A DNA stretch of 64,000 nucleotides from JAKQIM01 sp964633225 (GCA_964633225.1 CAZWFQ010000012.1:1-64000), one strand, 5' to 3'. Positions 1-8,840 are shown, counted from the stretch's first letter. The notes: generated from the sequence alone by a model not told the origin. Program-made: numbers and translations.

Positions 1-173
1 CCGACTGGGGCCAGGTGCTCAGCTTTGCCCGCAACTGGATCACCAGCCTGCAGAACTATTGGTACATTGTGGTCTGGCCCGGCCTGGTACTGGTCTTCTT
101 CGTCATGGGCTGGAACCTGGTAGGCGATGCCATGCGCGATGTGCTCGACCCACGCATGCGCGGGAAAACCTAA
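1..173 (+). CDS. ABC transporter permease, OppC/DppC type (3' fragment)
   Basis: The reading frame is open from base 3 to a TAA at 171-173; the 5' part lies outside the window. The visible 56 residues contain one strongly hydrophobic segment ('WPGLVLVFFVMGWNLVGDA') followed by 'RDVLDPRMRGK'. That ending (a last membrane helix, then GDxLRDxLDPRxR) is characteristic of the second permease of peptide/nickel-type ABC importers. It would sit in the inner membrane with an OppB-like partner and two ATPases, presumably encoded upstream. A hairpin at 208-231 closes the transcript. The substrate cannot be told from this fragment. Confidence 0.8.
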   Translation, partial: DWGQVLSFARNWITSLQNYWYIVVWPGLVLVFFVMGWNLVGDAMRDVLDPRMRGKT

Positions 174-207
174 CCCTGCTACTGCGAAATATTACCCTGG
201 TGAAGTT

Positions 208-231
208 GAAGCTGTGCCCTGGCACAGCTTC
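208..231 (+). terminator. Hairpin terminator after the permease gene
   Basis: A perfect 11-bp stem, GAAGCTGTGCC / GGCACAGCTTC, with a two-base loop. It is followed by a weak T-rich stretch (cttcatt). It lies 35 bases after the permease stop and 36 bases before the MFS gene. Confidence 0.6.
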
Positions 232-266
232 CTTCATTAAAAGTAAACCTTCATCCCTGGTGATCT

Positions 267-1511
267 ATGCAACCAATCAACGAAAATTCTTCCCCTCGCC
301 CTGGTATCAAGCAGCTGCCCCGGAATATCTGGGCAGTTGGATTGACTAGTTTTTTCATGGATGTCTCGAGCGAGATGGTGATCAACATCTTGCCCCTCTT
401 CCTGGCAAACGTGCTGGGGGTCAAAACCAATATCATCGGCCTGATCGAGGGCCTGGCAGAGGCCACTGCCAGCATCTTGAAATTGTTCTCGGGCTGGCTC
501 TCAGATAAGGTGGGCGGGCGAAAATGGCTGGCTGTCACCGGTTATGGGCTTTCGGCCGTATTGAAGCCCCTCTTTTACTTTGCCAACACCTGGGGGCTGG
601 TGGCGGGCGTGCGCTGGGGAGACCGGGTTGGCAAAGGCATCCGCACAGCGCCGCGCGATGCCCTGGTAGCCGATTCGGTGACCAAAGAGATGCGCGGCCT
701 GGCTTTTGGCTTTCACCGCGCCATGGATACCGCTGGCGCCATGCTTGGCATTCTGATTGCCCTGCTGGTGGTCTGGCTGGCCCAAAAGAACACCCTCCAG
801 CTATCGAAGCCCACCTTCCAAACCGTGGTGCTGATCAGCCTGCTGCCAGCGTTCCTGGCAGTCCTGTCACTGATCTTGGGCGCCAAAGACGTGCCGGCCA
901 AAGGCCAGCGCGCCGCCCCCAAGTTTTCTTTGCGCGGCATGGGCAAGCCTTTCAGCGTCTTCCTGGTGATCGTCAGCATCTTCACCCTGGGCAACTCGGC
1001 CGATGCCTTCTTGGTGCTGCGTGCGCAGAACCTGGGCATTTCTGTCACCGGCATTCTCATCATGCTGGCCATGTTCAACCTGATCTATTCGCTCATCTCC
1101 ACCCCGGCTGGTATACTTTCGGACCGCATTGGCCGCCGGCGATTGATCATCGGGGGGTGGCTGGTATACGCCGCCATCTACCTGGGCTTTGCTTTTGCTC
1201 AGCAAGCCTGGCAGATATGGCTTTTGTATGTGGCTTATGGGCTGTACTACGGCATGGCATACGGCTCTGCCAATGCACTGGTCGCAGACCTGGTGCCCGA
1301 TAGTTTACGCGGCACAGCCTACGGCACCTATCACGCGGTGATTGGGATGCTGGCTTTCCCAGCCTCTTTCATCGCCGGTCTGCTGTGGGAAGGCGCAGGC
1401 TCCTGGAGTGGGCTGGGGCCCTCAGCACCTTTCTTGTTCGGTGGAAGCCTGGCCCTGCTGGCTGCTCTCTTGATGGCCTTCTGGATGCCCAGATCGCCTG
1501 CTCAAACTTAA
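267..1511 (+). CDS. MFS transporter (414 aa)
   Basis: A 12-helix-type major facilitator protein of normal length. The loop 2-3 signature appears as 'GWLSDKVGGRK' (residues 76-86) and is repeated in the second half as 'GILSDRIGRRR', showing the two-domain duplication. 'VGKGIRTAPRDALVADS' (about 121-137) is a conserved block of a bacterial MFS subgroup. The protein should be an inner-membrane secondary transporter; the substrate cannot be read from the sequence. It stands alone after a terminator, 14 bases before the DUF1638 gene, so co-transcription with the corrinoid genes is possible. Confidence 0.85.
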   Translation: MQPINENSSPRPGIKQLPRNIWAVGLTSFFMDVSSEMVINILPLFLANVLGVKTNIIGLIEGLAEATASILKLFSGWLSDKVGGRKWLAVTGYGLSAVLKPLFYFANTWGLVAGVRWGDRVGKGIRTAPRDALVADSVTKEMRGLAFGFHRAMDTAGAMLGILIALLVVWLAQKNTLQLSKPTFQTVVLISLLPAFLAVLSLILGAKDVPAKGQRAAPKFSLRGMGKPFSVFLVIVSIFTLGNSADAFLVLRAQNLGISVTGILIMLAMFNLIYSLISTPAGILSDRIGRRRLIIGGWLVYAAIYLGFAFAQQAWQIWLLYVAYGLYYGMAYGSANALVADLVPDSLRGTAYGTYHAVIGMLAFPASFIAGLLWEGAGSWSGLGPSAPFLFGGSLALLAALLMAFWMPRSPAQT

Positions 1512-1525
1512 CTGCTCATTGAGAG

Positions 1526-2203
1526 ATGGATCCTAACCGTACCCTGGTAATCTCCTGCGCCACCGTCATTGAAGAGCTGCTGCCGCTGCTCCCGCAGGGC
1601 ATGGGCTATCAAACCTTTGATTTTGGCCTGCATGTCAACCCCGGCCAACTGCGTGCTGCCCTGCAAGCTGCCATCGATGCTGCCAGCGGGCAGTATGATA
1701 CCATCATCTTAGGATACGGGCTGTGCGCCCAGGCCATTGTTGGCTTGTGCGCCAATGGATGCCGCCTGGTGGTTCCACGCGTAGATGATTGTATCGCCCT
1801 TTTCTTGGGTTCGCGGGCGGCATACCAGTTGCAGTGCCGGGCCGAGCCCGGCACCTATTACCTGACCAAAGGCTGGATCGAGGTGGGCGATACGCCCTTC
1901 GCCGAATACGAACGCACCGTAACACGCCACGGAGAGGTGCGCGCCCGGCGCGTCTTCGGGCAGATGATGGGCCGCTATACCCGCCTGGCATTGATCAACA
2001 CCGGCTCGCAGGGGCTGGAAAAATACCGCCAGTACGCCCAACAAACAGCCGAAAAGTTTGGCCTGCGGTTTGAAGAAATTGAAGGCTCCGACACATTGAT
2101 CCAGAAAATGCTCACCGGCCCCTGGGATGAAGACTTCGTGGTCATCCAGGCCGGAGAGACGTATCAACTAGAGCAGTTCTTGCCGCCGGCAGGCAGCCCA
2201 TGA
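1526..2203 (+). CDS. DUF1638 family protein (225 aa)
   Basis: The central segment ('YDTIILGYGLCAQAIVGL', then 'LVVPRVDDCIALFLGS') matches the DUF1638 family, whose members often sit beside corrinoid methyltransferases and their activators. The protein has no signal peptide or membrane segment and is probably cytoplasmic. Conserved cysteines (in GYGLCAQ and VDDCIAL) could bind metal or cofactor. The last codons overlap the start of the RACo-like gene by four bases (ATGA), so the two are translationally coupled. The biochemical role is unknown; a part in corrinoid methyl transfer is inferred from the partner. Confidence 0.75.
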   Translation: MDPNRTLVISCATVIEELLPLLPQGMGYQTFDFGLHVNPGQLRAALQAAIDAASGQYDTIILGYGLCAQAIVGLCANGCRLVVPRVDDCIALFLGSRAAYQLQCRAEPGTYYLTKGWIEVGDTPFAEYERTVTRHGEVRARRVFGQMMGRYTRLALINTGSQGLEKYRQYAQQTAEKFGLRFEEIEGSDTLIQKMLTGPWDEDFVVIQAGETYQLEQFLPPAGSP

Positions 2204-3816
2204 ACCATACCCTGGTGATCGAACCCCTTGGGCGGCGCATCCCCTGCCAGGCAGGCGAAACCATCCTGGCGGCTGCCCGGCAGGCAGGCATCTTGCTCAA
2301 TGCCACCTGCGGCGGCGAGGGAAGCTGCGGGCGCTGCCTGGTACGCATCACAGCCGGACAAGTTTCGGCACCCAGCCTGAGCGAAGAGGCAGAGTTGGGG
2401 CCAGAACGCCTGGGCAGCGGCTGGCGGCTGGCCTGCCAGGCACAAATACGCGGCGATGTAGGCGTCCATATTCCTCCTCAGTCGCTCACCACCATCCAGC
2501 GCACCCAAACAGAAGGGCTCAGCCTGCCGGTCCGACTGGAGCCAGCCGTGCAAGCCGTGGGACCCGGCGGGGCCCACGCCCTGGGCCTGGCAGTGGACCT
2601 GGGCACTACCAAGCTGGCGGCTTACCTGGTTGACCTGGCAGACGGCACAACCCTGGCCGCGGCCGGAGCCATGAACCCACAAATCGCCTACGGCGAAGAT
2701 GTGATTGCCCGCATTGCCTACGCCACCAGCCAGCCCCAGGGCGGCGCACAGTTAAAGGCCGCTGTCCTTGCGGCGTTGGACGATCTGGTGCGCCGCCTGT
2801 GCGCCCAAGCCGGCTGTAGGGCTCAAGACATTGCAGATGCGGTGCTGGTGGGCAACACTGCCATGCACCACATCTTCTTGGGCCTGCCCGTGGAACAATT
2901 GGGCGTGGCGCCCTACGCCCCGGCTGAATGCGCTGCCCTGGATCTACCTGCCAGCCAGGCCGGCCTGGCCCTGGCCCCCGCTGCCAACCTGCACCTGCTG
3001 CCCAATATTGCTGGCTTTGTGGGTGCCGATCACGTCGCCATGCTCTTGGGCTCGGGCATGTTGGAGCGCCCAGGGATTGTGCTGGGGATGGATATTGGCA
3101 CCAATACCGAGATCAGCCTGTTGGCCAACGGCAAACACTATGCCTGTTCCACCGCCTCTGGGCCCGCCTTTGAGGGTGCGCACATCCGGCACGGCATGCG
3201 CGCCGCTCCGGGGGCGATTGAAAAAGTATTCATCCACCAGGGCCAGGTGCGGTTGCAAACCATCGAAGGACAACCCCCGCTGGGGTTGTGCGGCTCGGGC
3301 ATTCTCGACCTGGTAGCCCAGATGCGCCGGGCCGGGGTGATTGACGCTCGGGGGGCCTTTGACCAATCAACCCCCAATCCACACTTGCGGCAAGGGACCA
3401 ACGGGTGGGAATTCATCGTAGCGCCGGCTGAAGGGGAACGAAGGAACGAGATCCTATTTGACCGCCGCGATATCAGCGAAATTCAACTCGCCAAGGCGGC
3501 TATACGCAGTGGAATCGACATCTTGCTGCAGCATGCTGGCATCCAAGAGCAAGCCATTGACACAGTTTTTCTGGCTGGGGCTTTTGGAACTTACCTGGAT
3601 GTGCAAAGTGGGATCGAGATCGGCATGTTCCCCCGCCTGGATGCTGCATGCTTTGTGCAGGTGGGTAACGCCGCCGGCACCGGCGCCCGGATGGCCCTGC
3701 TCTCAGTTGCCAAGCGCCAGGAAGCACGCGAGGTCGCCCGGCGGGTAGATTACATTGAACTGAGCGCCGAAAAAACGTTCTCTTCTCTGTTCAGCAAATT
3801 GCTGCGCCTGGAATAG
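2200..3816 (+). CDS. RACo-like corrinoid activation ATPase (2Fe-2S + ASKHA)
   Basis: A 538-residue protein with an N-terminal plant-type ferredoxin domain. Cysteines at 37, 43, 46 and 80 (CGGEGSCGRC ... LAC) form the 2Fe-2S pattern. An ASKHA ATPase region follows: phosphate loops 'AVDLGTTKLAAYL' (about 128-140) and 'GMDIGTNTEISLL' (about 290-302), and 'FLAGAFGTYLD' near the C terminus. This is the architecture of the reductive activators of corrinoid proteins (RACo/RACE, DUF4445), which use ATP to reduce Co(II) to Co(I) in corrinoid methyltransferase systems. No methyltransferase or corrinoid protein is in this window, so the partner is elsewhere. The gene is coupled to DUF1638 by overlapping start and stop. 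Confidence 0.88.
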   Translation: MNHTLVIEPLGRRIPCQAGETILAAARQAGILLNATCGGEGSCGRCLVRITAGQVSAPSLSEEAELGPERLGSGWRLACQAQIRGDVGVHIPPQSLTTIQRTQTEGLSLPVRLEPAVQAVGPGGAHALGLAVDLGTTKLAAYLVDLADGTTLAAAGAMNPQIAYGEDVIARIAYATSQPQGGAQLKAAVLAALDDLVRRLCAQAGCRAQDIADAVLVGNTAMHHIFLGLPVEQLGVAPYAPAECAALDLPASQAGLALAPAANLHLLPNIAGFVGADHVAMLLGSGMLERPGIVLGMDIGTNTEISLLANGKHYACSTASGPAFEGAHIRHGMRAAPGAIEKVFIHQGQVRLQTIEGQPPLGLCGSGILDLVAQMRRAGVIDARGAFDQSTPNPHLRQGTNGWEFIVAPAEGERRNEILFDRRDISEIQLAKAAIRSGIDILLQHAGIQEQAIDTVFLAGAFGTYLDVQSGIEIGMFPRLDAACFVQVGNAAGTGARMALLSVAKRQEAREVARRVDYIELSAEKTFSSLFSKLLRLE

Positions 3817-3828
3817 ATAGCAGAAATA

Positions 3829-3874
3829 AAAACAAGAGGACTGCGGCAAGATTGCACCGCAGTCCTCTTGTTTT
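3829..3874. terminator. Bidirectional terminator
   Basis: A perfect 18-bp inverted repeat: bases 3829-3846 pair with 3857-3874 around a 10-base loop. The A-rich left flank and T-rich right flank give a U-tract in both directions. It sits between the convergent RACo-like gene (ends 3816) and the ABC ATPase gene (ends 3890). Confidence 0.9.
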
Positions 3875-3889
3875 TGGGCATGACTTGGT

Positions 3890-4630
3890 TTAGTGCCGCC
3901 CACCCCTGACGAGATCCATGATCTCATCCCGCGTGGTATAGATGCGCACCAGCTTGCCATCCCGCATTTGCAGAACCCGGTCCACGTATTCGCACATGCG
4001 CAGGTCATGCGTCACCATGATCCCGGCACGCTGCTGCTCGTGGATCAGACCGGCAAAAGTCTCAACCACCTGGTAGGCACGTTCGGTATCCAGGCTGGCT
4101 GTCGGCTCATCTGCCAAGACCAGGCTGGGGTTATGGATGAGGGCGCGTGCGATCGCAACACGCTGCTGCTGCCCGCCCGACATTTGCCCGGGCAGGTTGT
4201 GCAGTCGCTCACCCAGCCCCAGGCGCGCCAGCAGTTCACGCGCCCTGAGCTTGCCGGCTTTATCCAACTTATTGTTCAGGCGCAGCATCAGTTCCACGTT
4301 TTCCACGGCGCTCAGATAAGGCACCAGGTTATTGGCCTGGAAGGTAAAACCGATCTTTTCACGGCGCATGGTTACGCGCTGCAAATCATCCATGCCCGCC
4401 AGGTCTTGCCCGTCTAGCAAGATCTGGCCCGAGGTGGGTTGAAGCAGGGCCGCCAGAATAGAAAGCATGGTGGTTTTGCCTGAGCCGCTGGGCCCAACCA
4501 GGGCCACAAACTCGCCCGCCCCCACCTGCAAAGAAACATCATCTACGGCGTTGATAACACCAGACTCACTCTGGTAAGTTTTGATCACTGATTTGGTTTC
4601 AAGCGCATAAGCTGTCATAGCAGGCTCCAT
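3890..4630 (-). CDS. ABC exporter ATPase, LolD/MacB type
   Basis: A 246-residue nucleotide-binding subunit. Walker A is GPSGSGKT at residues 46-53, the signature SGGQQQR begins at 151, and Walker B VLADEP is at about 171-176. These are the hallmarks of the LolD/MacB/DevA class that works with FtsX-type permeases. It is the last gene of a three-gene exporter unit (membrane fusion protein, permease, ATPase). Its first ATG overlaps the permease stop by one base (TAATG). A second ATG at 4618 has GGAG seven bases upstream and may be the true start. It should energise export of a lipid, glycolipid or hydrophobic compound from the inner membrane. Confidence 0.9.
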   Translation of the reverse strand: MEPAMTAYALETKSVIKTYQSESGVINAVDDVSLQVGAGEFVALVGPSGSGKTTMLSILAALLQPTSGQILLDGQDLAGMDDLQRVTMRREKIGFTFQANNLVPYLSAVENVELMLRLNNKLDKAGKLRARELLARLGLGERLHNLPGQMSGGQQQRVAIARALIHNPSLVLADEPTASLDTERAYQVVETFAGLIHEQQRAGIMVTHDLRMCEYVDRVLQMRDGKLVRIYTTRDEIMDLVRGGRH

Positions 4631-5802
4631 TACGAAGATAATCCGAGAGCCTTGAGCGGCTCAATGCGCACGGCATAGCGGATCGAAACCAATCCGCCCA
4701 AAGGCCCGATCAGCAGCAGGGCGATCACAGCCAGCACCGAGGTGGTACCGTTGAACACGATCGGCACTGTGGGCGGGAAGGTGAGCGAGAACAAGAAGGC
4801 GAACAAAGCCCCGATCGCCACACCCACCACCGTAACCACCATGATCTGGATGACTGAAGAGGCCGCCACCACCGGGTTGGCAGTGCCTATGGCCTTCAGC
4901 ACACCGATCTGGGCCACTTTCTGCAAGATCTGGATCTGGAAGAAACCGCCGATGACCAGGATGCCAATGAACAAGGTAAAACCGCCCTGGGTGTTCAGCG
5001 TGCTCTGTTGAGCAGAATAGCCCGGCAGAGCCTGGATAGCATCCTTCAGCGTGGCTGCATCCACATTGTCCACCTGTGCCGCCAGGCGCTGGCTGACCGT
5101 TTCAACCTGCTCGGGATCTTCTAACTTGACCAAGACCACATTTGCCACCGGGTTGGAGCTGTTGACTTCAGCTTCTGATTTCGGGCGGATGCGGTCCCAG
5201 GTGTAGAAAGGCGCGAAGATGGAGGGCTGCAAGGAATACTGCTGACCATCGGCAATGCCCACCACGCGCAGGTCAAACAGCTCATCGCGGGTGCCCTGGG
5301 TCACGCGGATAGTGAGCGTATCGCCCACCTCAATCCCAGAACGATACGCCGTGTTGCTGTCGATAATGACCTCTTGCGCCAGGTCAGTACTGAGCTGCTG
5401 GCCTTCCAGCACCTGCGGCTCGCCGACATGCCCCGGCTCCACGCCCAGCAAGGCCACTTTGAAGGGTTCCACATCACCGGTCAGCACCAGGTTGGCACTG
5501 GCTGTCCCCAGCATACCGGCATCTGCCACACCTTCCACACGGCGTACGGCTGCCAGGCGGTCACGCCCCAGGCGGCTGGCGGCGATGACAAAATCCGATT
5601 TGGCCTGGTAAACGATCAGTTCGGCATCGAGCTTTGAGATATACTCGCGGTTGCCATTGCCCAGCCCTTCACCCAATGCGGCGATGAAGAGCACCAGCAG
5701 TGTGATCAGGGCAATCACCAGGCTGACCAGGAGAAAGCGGCCGCGGTTGCGCCAGACCTCTTTCACTGCCAGGTACCCTGAAATCGATAAAAGCTGATTC
5801 AT
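4630..5802 (-). CDS. ABC transporter permease, FtsX/MacB-like (DevC type)
   Basis: I place the start at 5802 because GGAGAG lies just upstream; a longer frame reaches 5832 but overlaps the previous gene. The protein (about 390 aa) has one N-terminal membrane helix, a large extracytoplasmic domain (about residues 45-270) and three C-terminal helices, including 'LFIGILVIGGFFQIQIL' and 'VVTVVGVAIGALFAFLF'. This is the four-helix FtsX/MacB-like topology. Together with the upstream HlyD-type lipoprotein and the downstream ATPase it resembles the DevBCA exporters. The cargo is unknown. Confidence 0.88.
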   Translation of the reverse strand: MNQLLSISGYLAVKEVWRNRGRFLLVSLVIALITLLVLFIAALGEGLGNGNREYISKLDAELIVYQAKSDFVIAASRLGRDRLAAVRRVEGVADAGMLGTASANLVLTGDVEPFKVALLGVEPGHVGEPQVLEGQQLSTDLAQEVIIDSNTAYRSGIEVGDTLTIRVTQGTRDELFDLRVVGIADGQQYSLQPSIFAPFYTWDRIRPKSEAEVNSSNPVANVVLVKLEDPEQVETVSQRLAAQVDNVDAATLKDAIQALPGYSAQQSTLNTQGGFTLFIGILVIGGFFQIQILQKVAQIGVLKAIGTANPVVAASSVIQIMVVTVVGVAIGALFAFLFSLTFPPTVPIVFNGTTSVLAVIALLLIGPLGGLVSIRYAVRIEPLKALGLSS

Positions 5803-5821
5803 AAGCTGCTCTCCGGCCCGT

Positions 5822-6772
5822 TTAGGGCACAAACTGTAGCGCAGCAGTCATCCCCCAGCGCAGGGCTGGATCAGGCTGGCTAAGTGCTACGGTCACTGTA
5901 TAGGTAACATCGCCGCGTTTCTCTTCATAGCGCGTATTGATATGGGTCACTTCCCCATCCAAGGTCAAGCCCGGCAGGGCATCGAAAACGATCTTGACTT
6001 GCTGTCCAATCTCGACCTCTACGACCTCGATCTCGGTCAGATTATCGGTCTTCACTACCCAGGCAGAAAAATCTGCCAGGGTGATCACCGGCTGGGCCGC
6101 CGCCACCCATTCTCCGGCTTGCAAGGCCAGGTCAACCACGGTGCCTGCCATGCTGGCCTTCAGTTCCAGAGCGTCCACAGCCGCCTGGGCACTGACCAGG
6201 GCGGCATTGGCAGAAGCCAGGCGCGCTTCAGCAGCGGCAAGCTGGTCTGGATCGACCCCAGCCCCGCTCTCAAGCTGGGCCTGCACATCTTCGGCCTGGT
6301 TGACCCGGGCTTGGGCTTCATCGATATAAGCCTGGTTAAGCGCTGAGTTTTCAGCCTCGTACTGCTCCACCGCAGCATCCAACTGCTCTTGGGTGTTCAA
6401 CACAGCCAGGGCAGCTTGTGCCAGGTTCAATTCTGCCACAGAAGCCAGGCCATCCAGGGCCTGCTGTGCAGTCAGCACGTCTTGCTGGGCACGAACCAGG
6501 GCAGTTTGCGCTTCAGGAGAGCCATTCAGGCGGGCCAGCACCTGGCCCTCAAGCACGGCGTCCCCATCTGCCACCAATACCTCAGCCACCTGGCCCGGCC
6601 TCGGAAAAGCCTGGCCCATCACATTCACCGGCTGCAGGCTGCCCTCGGCGATCAGCATGGAGGGTTCAGATGTGGCGAGAGCGGCCGTGGTCTCTTCAGA
6701 TTTAGCACCGCAAGCGGTCAAGACAAGCACAGCCAGGGTTAACAGCACAAAACGGAACGCGTACTTCTTCAT
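5822..6772 (-). CDS. HlyD-family membrane fusion lipoprotein
   Basis: The likely start is 6772 (TTGGAGA, seven bases, ATG); ATGs at 6793 and 6778 also exist. The N terminus is a lipoprotein signal with a lipobox (LTAC, then GAKSEE), so the mature protein is lipid-anchored at Cys. A biotinyl-lipoyl-like domain follows ('GQVAEVLVADGDAVLEGQVL'), then a long alanine/glutamine-rich coiled-coil hairpin (about residues 90-200), a second half-lipoyl ('GTVVDLALQAGEWVAAAQPV') and a beta-barrel domain. It is the periplasmic or surface adaptor of the exporter encoded by the next two genes. It lies 24 bases after the peroxiredoxin-like gene. Confidence 0.88.
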   Translation of the reverse strand: MKKYAFRFVLLTLAVLVLTACGAKSEETTAALATSEPSMLIAEGSLQPVNVMGQAFPRPGQVAEVLVADGDAVLEGQVLARLNGSPEAQTALVRAQQDVLTAQQALDGLASVAELNLAQAALAVLNTQEQLDAAVEQYEAENSALNQAYIDEAQARVNQAEDVQAQLESGAGVDPDQLAAAEARLASANAALVSAQAAVDALELKASMAGTVVDLALQAGEWVAAAQPVITLADFSAWVVKTDNLTEIEVVEVEIGQQVKIVFDALPGLTLDGEVTHINTRYEEKRGDVTYTVTVALSQPDPALRWGMTAALQFVP

Positions 6773-6796
6773 ATTCATTCTCCAAGTATGCAAAAT

Positions 6797-7411
6797 TTAC
6801 TTACCAACAGATTCATGCGTACCCACCGGGCCATCAAAGGGTTGGCCCCAGGGGGTTGAAAGCACACCGCTCAACAGCAAGTCCAAAGACGGATGATCGG
6901 CGATATGGTCATAATAATACGGCAGCACAACCTGCCCTTCCTGGCTGATGATGAAAGTTCCAGACATCTGCATGGCATCCTGCCCGGCAGGCGGCGGCTC
7001 CACCCGGTAGCCTTTCTTCCCAGAGCGAGATACAGCCAACCAGACTTTGGGGTTCAGGAAAGTCTGGAAGAGATTGCCACGTTCCAAGCCATAAGCCTGG
7101 TAGGCTTTGCGTTCAGGGTCTGCCAGGCTCAGCAAGCCAGGAGCATACTGCTTGGCAAACACCGCTGCGGCTTCAGGAGCAGCGTGCATCACCACGGCAA
7201 TGCCCAGGCCGGCGCGTTCAATGCGCTCGCGGCCGTCCACCAGCTCATCCAGCATTTCTTTGCATTGTGTGCAGCCAAAATGGCGTGTAAAAGCTAACAC
7301 CAAAGGGCGCTCTGCCCACAGGCTCGAAAGGCGTACCGTTTTTCCAGTGGTATCAAACAGATCCAGGTCTGGGGCCTTACTATTGAAGTTCAATTTGTCG
7401 TTCTTAGCCAT
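6797..7411 (-). CDS. Peroxiredoxin-like (AhpC/TSA_2) protein with CxxC
   Basis: A 204-residue thioredoxin-fold protein. The N-terminal block 'SKAPDLDLFDTTGKTVRLSS' leads into 'FTRHFGCTQCKEMLDEL', with the redox motif C47-x-x-C50. It fits the AhpC-TSA_2/PRXL2-like branch, in which this CxxC is the active centre; the exact reductant and substrate are unknown. There is no signal peptide, so it is probably cytoplasmic. GGAG lies before the ATG (AAGGAGATACG). It sits between the CarH-like regulator (64-bp gap) and the exporter genes in the same direction, suggesting an oxidative or light stress role. Confidence 0.8.
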   Translation of the reverse strand: MAKNDKLNFNSKAPDLDLFDTTGKTVRLSSLWAERPLVLAFTRHFGCTQCKEMLDELVDGRERIERAGLGIAVVMHAAPEAAAVFAKQYAPGLLSLADPERKAYQAYGLERGNLFQTFLNPKVWLAVSRSGKKGYRVEPPPAGQDAMQMSGTFIISQEGQVVLPYYYDHIADHPSLDLLLSGVLSTPWGQPFDGPVGTHESVGK

Positions 7412-7475
7412 CGTATCTCCTTACTTGATTGGTTATATTCGTGCAGCGGTGCCGACTACTTTACGGTCCACCGGC

Positions 7476-8801
7476 TCAGGTATTCTTTTGTCGGGCCAGG
7501 TAGGTATCAATCCAGGCTGTAATGGGGGCGCTGGCCTGGCCCAATTCGCTGGATAGCGCCCGGCCATAGGCCGCCAGGTATGGATTGATGCGCTCGGCAG
7601 GAATTTGGCGCCCGGTCAGCAAGTGCGCGACCCAATCCAGGTCTGCTTCTAAGAAAGAGGGGTCCCCCAGGTCAAGAGAAGCTGCTAGCCCGGCGCCCAA
7701 GAATGTATTGGCCTCTTTTACTAACTCAGGCTGCAGGCCAACTTTCTGCAGATCCTGGCATAACGCACTTTCGATCAGGTGACGTCTTTCGCGGTACAGT
7801 CTGGCGACCTCGGGGCTGACAGCCATCTCGCGACCCTGGATCTCAGCCTCAAAGGGTGCAGGCGCAATCACCAGGCGTTCAACCATCTCCACGGCCTCAT
7901 CCAGGGTTTCGCCTAAGAAATGAGCCGGGATATACGCTCGCAGACTGGGGATGCGGTTAAAAACCAGGCCTCCATAGGCCAGGGCAGTCCCCTGTTCTTG
8001 CAAGGCCAGGGCAGCCGCCTGCAAAGTAGCCGCGGTGGTCAATATCTGGGCAGAAAGTACAACCAGGTCCGGCCGAATGGTGGCAGCAGTTTCACCCATC
8101 TGCTCGACCGGAATATCGGCCCCCAAGTAAATTACCCCCAAGCCCCTGCGCCGCAGGAACAGGTTGAGCAGCAGGGGAGGAATGATGTGCCACTCGCCCG
8201 GTGGGCAACCGATCAACACGGTCTGCCGGCGGGTGGGCAAAGGCGTGGCTGCAATCAGGGCCTCTAAGCGCCGGGTAGTCAGGGCCGAAGCAAAATGCTC
8301 CTGCTGGGCCGAGATGCGGTTGGCATACCAACCCTGCCCCACCTCGCTGATGCCCTGCTGGAGGATGCCCGTACACACCATTTCAACCGGGTAGATGGCA
8401 AAGGCCTGGTTGAGCACATCGTCGGCCCGCAAGCCGTCAAAAGCCATGACAGCTTCCAGCCAGCCCTGGCGCAACGCATCAATCGAAGCATCTGCCGGAG
8501 TCCAATGAGCCGCGGCCGGATAACCGGGGGCAGCAGCATATTTTGCCAGCGGGTCCACGCCAGATGCGCTCAGTTCTTTCCACAGGTCAACCGCCCGGCT
8601 GATGCTCAGGCCTTCGGCCTGGCGAGCGCGCAGCCACTTGCAAGTCTCGATGTCATATTCCGAGTACAGGCGGTGCCCTCCTGGCGTACGGTCGGGCTTA
8701 GGTAAATCGTAACGCCGTTCCCAGGCGCGCAACACATCTGCCTTGAGCCCCGTCTCTTTCAGCACAGCTTTCAGGTTATAGGTAGGGGTACGATTGGCCA
8801 T
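7476..8801 (-). CDS. CarH/LitR-like B12-dependent MerR regulator with C-terminal extension
   Basis: Residues 1-75 are a MerR winged-helix domain ('VLRAWERRYDLPKPDRTPGG'). A four-helix B12-binding cap follows, holding the photoreceptor signature W158-x9-E168-H169. A Rossmann-type B12 domain then begins at about 193, with E203-x-H205, the expected lower axial histidine (the usual final Gly of ExHxxG is Pro). By analogy with CarH it would bind adenosylcobalamin, form a DNA-binding tetramer in the dark and fall apart in light. At 441 residues it is about 150 longer than typical CarH; residues about 320-441 form an extra, mostly helical domain I do not recognise. Divergent photolyase and nearby desaturase genes support a light-response role. 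Confidence 0.87.
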   Translation of the reverse strand: MANRTPTYNLKAVLKETGLKADVLRAWERRYDLPKPDRTPGGHRLYSEYDIETCKWLRARQAEGLSISRAVDLWKELSASGVDPLAKYAAAPGYPAAAHWTPADASIDALRQGWLEAVMAFDGLRADDVLNQAFAIYPVEMVCTGILQQGISEVGQGWYANRISAQQEHFASALTTRRLEALIAATPLPTRRQTVLIGCPPGEWHIIPPLLLNLFLRRRGLGVIYLGADIPVEQMGETAATIRPDLVVLSAQILTTAATLQAAALALQEQGTALAYGGLVFNRIPSLRAYIPAHFLGETLDEAVEMVERLVIAPAPFEAEIQGREMAVSPEVARLYRERRHLIESALCQDLQKVGLQPELVKEANTFLGAGLAASLDLGDPSFLEADLDWVAHLLTGRQIPAERINPYLAAYGRALSSELGQASAPITAWIDTYLARQKNT

Positions 8802-8840
8802 CTCAAATCCTTCTCTCGCAAAATACGTTGATCTTCCGCC

